Shown here one piece after another: positions 35,050 to 41,566 of a stretch of 41,566 bases of DNA (position 1 is its first letter; each line of letters opens with the position of its first letter). The stretch spans positions 1 to 41,566 of the forward strand of contig CALLAW010000050.1 of the NCBI GenBank assembly GCA_938001865.1. The letters are read 5' to 3'. The position numbers and the translations under genes were made by a program. The DNA is from an uncultured Saprospiraceae bacterium. Its GTDB lineage: Bacteria; Bacteroidota; Bacteroidia; Chitinophagales; Saprospiraceae. The notes beneath the pieces were generated by a model, which had not been told where the DNA came from, did not search any database, and was given only the letters and a program-made list of their open reading frames with translations.

Positions 35050-35523
35050 CTAGAGCTTTGATAGCCCCACCGAGGCTGGTCTTCTGAATGATGTCTCAAA
35101 TGCGAATGTAGTATTAGTGCCTTCTATCCCTTTGATAGTCTGTATCTTATCGTAGATGACATCTCTGAGGTGAGTATTATTATAGGCTAGGATACGGACG
35201 ATAAGTGCATATCTTCCAGCTATGTTTACACATTCGACAATCTCGGGGATCTGTTCCAGAGCATTGATAATGTCTGGAATAAATCTGACATTGGTTACCA
35301 TGATTTGGGTAAATGCTGAAGTCTCATAGCCAAGCAATTCAAAGTTGAGCTGATAGACTGGTTGTTCGAGTACTCCACTCTCTTGGAGTTTTTTGATTCG
35401 TTGGTGGATCAGAGAGTTGGATACTTTGAGCTGCTCTGCAAGCGAAGAGTACGGAATCCTTGCATTCACTGATAATTCTTGTAGTATTCTAAGGTCTAAA
35501 GCGTCAAATTGATAGTCAGACAT
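35050..35523 (-). CDS. Lrp/AsnC-family transcriptional regulator
   Basis: A 157-residue regulator. An N-terminal helix-turn-helix (residues 5-55, LDLRILQELSVNARIPYSSL then AEQLKVSNSLIHQRIKKLQE) leads to the C-terminal RAM ligand-binding domain (about 68-150, SAFTQIMVTNVRFIPDIINA, ECVNIAGRYALIVRILAYNN). These proteins form octamers and respond to amino acids. It is divergent from the MarC-family gene, with which it shares a 153-bp control region that carries a strong promoter for each and a dyad; regulation of marC-like and of itself is the natural guess. The stop is 24 nt from the convergent DUF4097 gene. Confidence 0.93.
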   Translation of the reverse strand: MSDYQFDALDLRILQELSVNARIPYSSLAEQLKVSNSLIHQRIKKLQESGVLEQPVYQLNFELLGYETSAFTQIMVTNVRFIPDIINALEQIPEIVECVNIAGRYALIVRILAYNNTHLRDVIYDKIQTIKGIEGTNTTFAFETSFRRPASVGLSKL

Positions 35524-35555
35524 AATATTTTGAAGATTAAATAATCAAATTGACA

Positions 35556-35587
35556 TAAAAATACACAATTAAGACTTGTATAACAAA
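35556..35587 (-). promoter_or_regulatory. Promoter of the Lrp-type gene
   Basis: On the minus strand TTTG (35587-35584) and TATTTTTA (35563-35556, seven of eight to TAnnTTTG) are separated by exactly 20 bp, the usual spacing for Bacteroidota housekeeping promoters. The start codon is at 35523. Confidence 0.65.
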
Positions 35588-35601
35588 TAATTGACTGATA
35601 A

Positions 35602-35618
35602 TAGAATCAAATATTCTT
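35602..35618. promoter_or_regulatory. Dyad operator candidate between lrp-like and marC-like genes
   Basis: AGAAT (35603-35607) and ATTCT (35613-35617) form a dyad around CAAAT; with flanks it reads TAGAATCAAATATTCTT, whose outer half-sites TAGAA/TTCTT resemble those of known Lrp sites. It sits four bases upstream of the marC-like -33 element. In addition ATCAAATTGA occurs twice, at 35544-35553 and 35630-35639, the second inside the marC-like promoter spacer. Confidence 0.4.
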
Positions 35619-35621
35619 TTC

Positions 35622-35653
35622 TTTGCGTTATCAAATTGAAAATAATTTATTTG
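35622..35653 (+). promoter_or_regulatory. Promoter of the MarC-family gene
   Basis: TTTG (35622-35625), a 20-bp spacer and TTTATTTG (35646-35653, seven of eight to TAnnTTTG) place the transcription start near 35660, about 17 nt before the ATG at 35677. Confidence 0.65.
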
Positions 35654-35676
35654 TAGTATTTAATTAGTTTTAGTTC

Positions 35677-36246
35677 ATGTTACTAGTCAAGGCAATTTTA
35701 TCTGTTTCATTAGTATTATTCTCAGTGATTGATATCCCTGGATCATTACCAGTCATTATCAACATGAAACGAGAAGGAGTAATCATCAATGCGATGCTTG
35801 CCACTCTCGTTGCAGGTGTGATGATGATAGCATTTTTGTTTTTCGGTACATCTATCCTAGGGTTATTTGGTATTGAGATTAGCTCATTTGCCTTAGCAGG
35901 CTCTCTGATCATCTTCTTCATTGGGTTAGAGATGACATTGGGGATTAGATTTTTCAGAGATATGGATCAGGAAGGTTCGGAAGGTACAATAGTCCCTATT
36001 GCATTTCCATTATTGGCAGGTGCAGGTACTTTGACTACGATCATATCATTGAAGTCTGAGTTTGCAAGTCTACCGATCGTTGGAGGGATTCTGATCAATC
36101 TTATCATCGTGTACATTGTACTCAACTCTACCTCTTGGTTGTCTGATAAGATCTCAGAGAAGGCATTGAGTAGTCTGAGGAAGATATTTGGTATCCTCTT
36201 GTTGGCGATCGCAATACAGATGTTCAAAGCCAACATCCTTACGTAA
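35677..36246 (+). CDS. MarC-family inner-membrane protein
   Basis: A 189-residue protein with six predicted membrane helices: LVKAILSVSLVLFSVIDIPG, INAMLATLVAGVMMIAFLFF, FALAGSLIIFFIGLEMTLGI, IPLAFPLLAGAGTL-like residues 114-128, LPIVGGILINLIIVYIVLNS and IFGILLLAIAIQMFKANIL. The family signature region VPIAFPLLAGAGTL is present. MarC proteins are putative transporters; the originally proposed role in multiple antibiotic resistance is not accepted and the substrate is not established. Control by the divergent Lrp-type regulator would fit an amino-acid-related export role, but this is inference. A terminator follows at 36286-36322. Confidence 0.9.
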   Translation: MLLVKAILSVSLVLFSVIDIPGSLPVIINMKREGVIINAMLATLVAGVMMIAFLFFGTSILGLFGIEISSFALAGSLIIFFIGLEMTLGIRFFRDMDQEGSEGTIVPIAFPLLAGAGTLTTIISLKSEFASLPIVGGILINLIIVYIVLNSTSWLSDKISEKALSSLRKIFGILLLAIAIQMFKANILT

Positions 36247-36285
36247 GCAATAGGGCAATAGCTCATTATTAATAGTTTTTTTTAG

Positions 36286-36322
36286 AATGGAATCAAGCAC
36301 AGTGTTTGGTTCCATTTTTTTG
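36286..36322 (+). terminator. Intrinsic terminator after the MarC-family gene
   Basis: AATGGAATCAAGCAC (36286-36300) pairs with GTGTTTGGTTCCATT (36302-36316) over 15 positions, two of them G-U, followed by a T run to 36322. A T run also precedes the stem. Confidence 0.82.
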
Positions 36323-36521
36323 TCAGATGAGATTTTCTCCTTGAGCCCCTTGTGGAGTAATCTATGACCATGAAACATATCTCCTGTGACAGGCTCCTCC
36401 ATGAGCAATCGATCCGTTAAGATGATAAATCGAAGTAATAATTATCTTAGTGTACAAGTTTTCTTTTTATTGAAGATGTCTCACACTAAGAGGCAGCGAC
36501 GTTATAACTCACTTTATTGTC

Positions 36522-37586
36522 ATGGATATTATACTCAATATTTTTAGCACTTGGTCTGCAACAGTATTTACAGGAGTACTCTTCGTAGTATTTTACATAC
36601 TCGCTAAGAAATTACTTGTCCGTCAAGCTGCGGGACAGACTGACAAGAAGTTGATTAGGTCATTGATATTATTTACAATTGCTTTTATAGGAGCGATCAG
36701 TGTAGTGCTATCATTACCGATGGATGCAGATCAGAAGGGTCAAGTCACCAGTCTGATTGGTATCGTCTTATCTGCGGTATTGGGTCTGAGTGCTACGACA
36801 TTTATCGGAAATGCCATCGCTGGTATAGCCCTTAAGATGCGTAACGACTTCAAACCAGGTGACTTCATCGAGGTCAATAATATCTTTGGTAGAGTGACAG
36901 AGCAAGGTCTCTTCCATACAGAAGTGCAGACTCCAAATCGTGACTTGACAAGTATGCCCAATATGATGCTGGCGACCAATCCTGTCAATATCACGAGATC
37001 TACAGGGACTATCCTCCATACAGAGGTCTCTCTTGGATACGATGTCAATCGCCTCAAGATCGAAGAGTCATTAATCAAAGCTGCTACCCGAGCCAATCTC
37101 AAAGATCCATTCGTATTGATTACTTCTCTCGGGGACTTCTCCGTTGTCTATCGATTGAATGGACTCCTTGAGAATGTCAAATCAATCGTAAGCGCTAGAT
37201 CCAATCTGACTGGCCATGTTATCGATGTGCTCCACGAGGATGGAATCGAAATCGTCTCTCCAAACTTTATGAATCAGAGGCAAGTCGGAGAGACAGTATT
37301 CATCCCGAAGAACTATAGAGTCAAAGACCAAGCAGCACTCGACAAAGCGATGGCATCTGAGAGTATTATCTTTGACAAGGCTGAAGAGGCCGAGAGTATC
37401 GAAAAGCGAAAAGAGCTCTTAGCAGAGGTAGAGGCTAAAGTCAAATCTGAGAAAGACCTCCTCAAAACTGCTGAAGATGTAGAGTCAAAAGCCAAAATTC
37501 AAAAGAAACTCGATACAACTATTGCTCTAAGAGACAAACTCCAAAGTAAAATTGATGAGAAAGTAGATAAGTTAGCAGATAGCTAA
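36522..37586 (+). CDS. MscS-family mechanosensitive ion channel
   Basis: A 354-residue inner-membrane channel with three membrane segments (about 12-30, 43-65, 75-100), the pore-lining helix and the first strand of the MscS beta domain (IGNAIAGIALKMRNDFKPGD followed by FIEVNNIFGRVTE, about 95-128), and PNMMLATNPVNITRS near 145. The last ~70 residues form a Lys/Glu-rich coiled coil (KRKELLAEVEAKVKSEKDLL) beyond the usual cage domain, not typical of E. coli MscS. Opens under membrane tension during hypo-osmotic shock. The stop codon is three bases from that of convergent fumC. Confidence 0.92.
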   Translation: MDIILNIFSTWSATVFTGVLFVVFYILAKKLLVRQAAGQTDKKLIRSLILFTIAFIGAISVVLSLPMDADQKGQVTSLIGIVLSAVLGLSATTFIGNAIAGIALKMRNDFKPGDFIEVNNIFGRVTEQGLFHTEVQTPNRDLTSMPNMMLATNPVNITRSTGTILHTEVSLGYDVNRLKIEESLIKAATRANLKDPFVLITSLGDFSVVYRLNGLLENVKSIVSARSNLTGHVIDVLHEDGIEIVSPNFMNQRQVGETVFIPKNYRVKDQAALDKAMASESIIFDKAEEAESIEKRKELLAEVEAKVKSEKDLLKTAEDVESKAKIQKKLDTTIALRDKLQSKIDEKVDKLADS

Positions 37587-37589
37587 TCA

Positions 37590-38978
37590 CTACTTTCCAA
37601 TCATCTCCTCGGGTCTTACCCATGCATCAAACTCCGACTCAGTCAAGTAGCCGAGTCCTAGTGATGCTTCCTTTAGAGTTGTTCCTTCTTTGTAGGCCTT
37701 CTTAGCGATCTCCGATGCCTTGTCGTATCCAATCTTGGTGTTTAAGGCAGTGACGAGCATGAGTGATTTATTGAGGAGATCTTGGATTCTCTCAGTATTG
37801 GGCTCTATACCTACGGCACAGTTATCAGCAAAACTCATACATGCATCACCAATCAATCGAGCTGACATCAAGAAGTTGAATATCATCATTGGTTTGAATA
37901 CATTGAGCTGGAAGTGACCATTCATCCCACCTACGTTTATGGCTACGTCATTCCCTATCACTTGTGCCATAGCCATTGTCAATGCCTCTGATTGTGTAGG
38001 ATTGACTTTCCCAGGCATGATAGATGATCCTGGTTCGTTAGCTGGGATTACGATTTCTCCTATTCCGCATCTTGGACCAGAGGCCAACATCCTGATATCA
38101 TTACCAATCTTCATCAATGACACAGCTACGGTCTTCAGTGCACCATGCGATTCTACTATCGCATCATGTGCTGCTAATCCCTCAAATTTGTTCGTTCCTG
38201 TCACAAATGGTAAGCTTGTCAGGTCTGCGATCTTTGTTGCCACAAGCACTGCATATCCATCTGGTGTATTGAGTCCTGTGCCTACTGCTGTACCCCCTAA
38301 CGCTAGCTCTGAGAGGTGATCAAGACTATTATTGATTGCCTTGATTCCGTGATCTAGCTGAGACACATACCCTGAGAGCTCTTGTCCAAGAGTGATCGGT
38401 GTAGCATCCATGAAGTGAGTCCGTCCTATCTTGACCACATCAGCATATTTTTTAGCTTTTGCGTCAAGCGTATCTCTAAGCCGTTTTATCCCTGGTAGAG
38501 TAGTATCGATTAGCATCTTGTAAGCCGAGATATGCATCGCCGTAGGGAATGTATCATTAGATGATTGGGACTTATTGACGTCATCATTGGGGTGGATAGA
38601 TTTAGATTGATCGATGAGTAATCCTCCATTGAGTACATGAGCACGATTAGCAATGACTTCATTGACATTCATATTGGACTGAGTACCAGATCCAGTCTGC
38701 CAGACTACTAATGGGAACTGATCATCTAGCGATCCTGCTAAGATTTCATCACAGACTTTCCCTATTATATCAGATTTGTCTTGGTCAAGGACCCCCAATT
38801 CTGCATTCGTCATAGCTGCAGCTTTCTTGAGGATAGCAAACGCTTTGATCACTTCTGTGGGCATAGATTGACCACCGATTTTGAAGTTTTGCATTGACCT
38901 CTGTGTCTGAGCAGCCCAATAGTTATCTGCTGGCACCTGTATCGTACCGATTGAATCTTTTTCTGTCCTTGTTGTCAT
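37590..38978 (-). CDS. fumC: Class II fumarate hydratase
   Basis: A 462-residue soluble enzyme that adds water to fumarate to make malate (TCA cycle). Signature regions: [20 protein letters not shown] near 94, [20 protein letters not shown] near 130, [20 protein letters not shown] near 185 (catalytic His in THFMDA) and the fumarate lyase signature [13 protein letters not shown] near 317 with its catalytic Ser. It carries no iron-sulfur motif, as expected for class II. Length matches the family (460-470). Monocistronic, with a consensus -7 box upstream. Confidence 0.97.
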   Translation of the reverse strand: MTTRTEKDSIGTIQVPADNYWAAQTQRSMQNFKIGGQSMPTEVIKAFAILKKAAAMTNAELGVLDQDKSDIIGKVCDEILAGSLDDQFPLVVWQTGSGTQSNMNVNEVIANRAHVLNGGLLIDQSKSIHPNDDVNKSQSSNDTFPTAMHISAYKMLIDTTLPGIKRLRDTLDAKAKKYADVVKIGRTHFMDATPITLGQELSGYVSQLDHGIKAINNSLDHLSELALGGTAVGTGLNTPDGYAVLVATKIADLTSLPFVTGTNKFEGLAAHDAIVESHGALKTVAVSLMKIGNDIRMLASGPRCGIGEIVIPANEPGSSIMPGKVNPTQSEALTMAMAQVIGNDVAINVGGMNGHFQLNVFKPMMIFNFLMSARLIGDACMSFADNCAVGIEPNTERIQDLLNKSLMLVTALNTKIGYDKASEIAKKAYKEGTTLKEASLGLGYLTESEFDAWVRPEEMIGK

Positions 38979-39757
38979 AGTCTGATGTAATTATTGAAAA
39001 GTTATTCAAATGTAAATAAGTCTTTTTTGAAATATTGAGATTAGTAAGTTTTATTCTGAACAAGTGAGAGATTCAATTTCAGTTATCTTTTCACGGATCA
39101 GTTAATCATTATTTAGGTGATTTTAAGGTTAAAACGAAGGGAAATACTAATTTGCAGTGTAGTACACATATGTTAAAACTATTATTTTAGTATTAATTTG
39201 GTATCTTTTGTTAATATATTTGCTTCGAATGAAAAAGACATTAATGTGAGAATAGTATTTTTCATTTTGTTTTTATTCACAACCCACCAATAATAATTGA
39301 ACCTAAGTTTTGTAATTAGGTCATATTAAATTTCACATTATTTCAGTGAATTTAATCTGATTTATTACATATCTAAATTCATGTTCAATTGTCAACTGTA
39401 AGGCGTTTTTTGATCACCACTTGTATCTAACTCTTCATGAGTGCATACACAAGTCTGTCAGAGAAACCCAGTTTACTTTATTTCAATTTTACATAAATTT
39501 CATTTTGTAGAGTAATAGTCTATTAAGCTTTTAGACTATATCCTCAAAGCTAGACGATAATCTATTCTTTGTGGCAAGATTCTTCATGCCAGTCAAAAAA
39601 TTCACATCATCTAGCAATAGAATTTTCTTCAAAGACATAAGGTACAATGCTCTATCGTCACTGCTGTTGTGACACATCCTATCTATGCTAAATGAATTCC
39701 TGTCCTATAGAGTAGTTACTCTCACTTCTTTACTAAAAGAAAAATAAATTTATTTGT
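38979..39757. other. Long AT-rich intergenic region
   Basis: The longest gene-free stretch of the window (779 bp), clearly richer in A+T than the flanking fumC gene. The first ~40 bp hold the fumC promoter. I see no ORF with a family signature. On the minus strand a short open stretch (about 39535-39665, starting near SDDRALYLMSLKKILLLDD) and another (about 39390-39470, with HEELDTSGDQKTP) read like protein but are cut by stops, so they could be gene remnants. A TTTATTTG motif lies at 39748-39755, but this directly abuts the ATG of the next gene and is unlikely to be its -7 box. Confidence 0.5.
39007..39014 (-). promoter_or_regulatory. -7 box of the fumC promoter
   Basis: Read on the minus strand this is TACATTTG, a full match to TAnnTTTG, 28 nt before the fumC ATG at 38978. 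It is the same eight bases as the rnpB -7 box. No -33 TTTG is visible at 19-21 bp. Confidence 0.55.
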
Positions 39758-40282
39758 ATGAACTGTTTAATTAGAAAAGCTTGTCAAGTTGGTGTTTTGA
39801 TTTTGATTCTATTGATTTGGGGAGTGAGTTTATTCTCACAAGTCTGTGAATGTAATGATTACTTATACGTAAATGATCCTGCACTTGATATCACACATAA
39901 GTTTCTAATCAATCCTGATGGAACCGTGGGAGATGAAATTTTTTCTTCAGGTACTACGCCATGGTTAGCTCCCAATGTGATTACTAATCCTCATGGAGTA
40001 GTCGCTGATGCAGCTGGTAACTTGTATATTTCTCAAATTGATACAGATCCTACTTCCCTTTATCAAATTAGTTGTGATGGTACAGTGCAATCAACAAATT
40101 TCATTCCCGACTGGGATAGAACTCTCAATTTGACAACCATCGGGACAACGCTATATTCTATCGGAAGAGATCCCAATGGAGGTCAATATATGTTATATTC
40201 TCATGACTTATGTTCAGGGTCTGATATAGCAAGTATTGAATTACCTTCTGATGTCAATGGCGACAACTTTGGATGGGGTTAA
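39758..40282 (+). CDS. Exported beta-propeller-like protein, 5' part before an in-frame TAA
   Basis: A signal peptide (VGVLILILLIWGVSLFSQ, residues about 11-28) is followed by NHL/SMP-30-like propeller strands (NPHGVVADAAGNLYISQIDT, TTLYSIGRDPNGGQYMLYSH) up to residue 174, where a TAA at 40280-40282 stops the frame. Downstream the same frame is open again for at least 428 codons and continues the propeller directly (NLGLDGELYFTQTFG), so the two parts are almost certainly one original gene. One base change (AAA to TAA, Lys) would explain the stop. Explanations are a nonsense mutation making a pseudogene, readthrough, or a sequencing error; I cannot choose. A+T content is higher than in neighbouring genes. 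Confidence 0.7.
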   Translation: MNCLIRKACQVGVLILILLIWGVSLFSQVCECNDYLYVNDPALDITHKFLINPDGTVGDEIFSSGTTPWLAPNVITNPHGVVADAAGNLYISQIDTDPTSLYQISCDGTVQSTNFIPDWDRTLNLTTIGTTLYSIGRDPNGGQYMLYSHDLCSGSDIASIELPSDVNGDNFGWG

Positions 40283-41566
40283 AATCTAGGATTAGATGGT
40301 GAGTTATATTTTACTCAAACTTTTGGTCCATCCACTAACGACCACTGTGTGTATACAGTAGATCAGGCTTTATCTACGATGACAGAGATTTTTTGTCTCC
40401 CTAATATTGGGAGTACTTTTGGATCTTATGGAGTGACACAAGACGAATGTGGTAACTTTTATCTAGTAGTTACCGATAATATTAATGGAAGTACAACATT
40501 ATATAAAGTCGATCCAAATGGAAATGTGATCAGCTCAATCTCTGATACAGCATTAGATGAAACTGGTTTTGCAGGTGCTTGGGGCTTGCAGTATAATCAA
40601 AATACAGGGAAAATATATATCGGGACTTTGGGTGATGACTGTGTTGCAGTAGTTGACGCAGGAGGATGTACAGGTAACTTAACTTATGAATCAGCAGCAG
40701 GTGTCGGACACGTACCAGGTGCTTACTCTAAAGCGGTGAATATTAATAGAGAATGTTGTTTAGTAAGTAACAATGTTGTGAAAGACACATTCCTTTGTAA
40801 TTTCAATTCTGGAGATGAAATTGTATTAGCGGATCTCCTTGATTGTTCAGACGGTGTGATCTGTGGAGCTGAATGGACATCATTAGGTAACCCAGACGAT
40901 TTATTGGTTGACAATTGTACACAGATTGCTACTGTAGCTGTTACTGAGGGTTGTTTGTCTTACGAGTTTACAGCAGATGGAAATTCAGCATGTTCTGGTA
41001 ACTCGATAATTGTAAATATCGGTTTTGGGAATATCACTTCTACAGTTTTGGGTGAAGATATTGCTATTTGTGAAGGTGAAAATCCACCTCAATTACCAAT
41101 TGTCACAGCATCAACAGGATCATCTGCAATATCATATCAATGGCAAATGAGTACGACTGGTTGTGACGAGTCCTTTTCAGACATAATAGGAGCTACCAAC
41201 ATGGATTATGATCCACCAGAGTTATCTCAAACAACAAGCTATAGATTACTTTCTTCAATTATGCAGTGTGATTTTGCGGGAGACGGAAATCCTGAAATCG
41301 GTTGTACTGACACATCAAATTGTATTACAGTTCTAGTTTTGGATAATCCATTCTGTACAGTCACAGGAACAGATACGACATGTGGTGATTCAGATGGGAC
41401 AGCAGATGCTAGTATATCAGGAGGTACGATGCCATATACATATGCATGGAGTAATGGAAGTACAACAGAAGACTTAACAGGATTAGCAGCAGGTACTTAT
41501 ACACTGACGGTAACAGATGCATCAGGTTGTACGACTACATGTGAAGTAGTGATAGCAGCAAGCAGC
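40283..41566 (+). pseudogene. Continuation of the interrupted SprB-repeat surface protein (3' part, runs off the window)
   Basis: In frame with the 39758 gene and open to the window end. It completes the beta-propeller (about 40290-40720, for example WGLQYNQNTGKIYIGTLGDD), then holds Cys-rich domains (CNFNSGDEIVLADLLDC, CEGENPPQLPIVTAS and YQWQMSTTGCDESFSDI, resembling Ig-like and PKD-like surface modules) and finally a canonical SprB repeat (GTDTTCGDSDGTADASISGG, then PYTYAWSNGSTTEDLTGLAA). The protein would continue with more repeats and probably a T9SS sorting domain outside the window. If translated alone, the first ATG in frame is at 40379, but it would lack a signal peptide, so a functional independent product is unlikely. 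Confidence 0.65.

Noticed and set aside
39390-39665. Transposase or regulator gene in the AT-rich spacer
   Set aside because: Only short pieces in different frames, each broken by stops; no catalytic motif, terminal inverted repeats or target duplication visible.
1-41566. CRISPR arrays, tRNA genes, rRNA genes, prophage
   Set aside because: No regular spaced repeats, no cloverleaf-like segments with a T-loop, no rRNA signature and no phage structural genes were found by reading both strands.

Overview
This window comes from a member of the Bacteroidota, most likely a Saprospiria-like marine or aquatic lineage; the class-level placement is inference. Supporting signs are surface proteins with type IX secretion (T9SS) sorting domains of both the 'PNPSNG' and the gliding-motility C-terminal type, SprB-like repeats, a PorT-like barrel, a Porin_10-type porin, a DUF4294 protein, a choice-of-anchor-B protein, a mevalonate-pathway decarboxylase, and -7 boxes close to TAnnTTTG (the Bacteroidota housekeeping promoter) in front of several genes. 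Base composition is moderate (low-to-mid 40s % GC by eye) and drops clearly in 38979-41566.

Layout. 1-1550: left edge with a SprB-like fragment and an unknown secreted protein with a His-rich segment, closed by a long palindromic terminator. 1620-4854: divergent rpsT (ribosomal protein S20) and sucA (2-oxoglutarate dehydrogenase E1). 5092-8187 (minus): lipoprotein, polyprenyl-phosphate sugar transferase and small outer-membrane barrel, probably one surface-polysaccharide-related unit. 8373-11203: small membrane protein and a secreted M14 metallopeptidase. 11265-17281: a very large NtrY-like sensor kinase divergent from an ECF sigma / anti-sigma-like / PorT-like operon. 17499-19853: a T9SS cargo with an L-type lectin domain and SprB repeats. 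19925-20316: RNase P RNA. 20489-24721: two paralogous TPR sensor kinases. 24949-31548 (minus): ATPase, rhodanese, mvaD, DUF4294, porin and choice-of-anchor-B protein in close order. 31644-32564: stomatin/SPFH protein. 32810-35025: a second ECF sigma / anti-sigma-like / adhesin-like operon. 35050-36246: divergent Lrp-type regulator and MarC-family membrane protein with well formed promoters. 36522-38978: MscS-type channel convergent with fumC (fumarase). 38979-39757: AT-rich spacer without a clear gene. 39758-41566: a large SprB-repeat surface protein interrupted by one in-frame TAA and running off the window.

Core metabolism (sucA, fumC of the TCA cycle; mvaD of isoprenoid synthesis; rpsT; rnpB) is interspersed with envelope biology: two cell-surface-signalling operons, three membrane sensor kinases with no response regulator beside them, and at least three T9SS-exported or SprB-repeat proteins. 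I did not find a phage, an intact insertion sequence, a CRISPR array or a recognisable defence island. The observations most worth following up are the ECF sigma gene at 32810 that appears to lack any standard start codon, the in-frame stop in the large adhesin at 40280, and the divergent Lrp/MarC control region.
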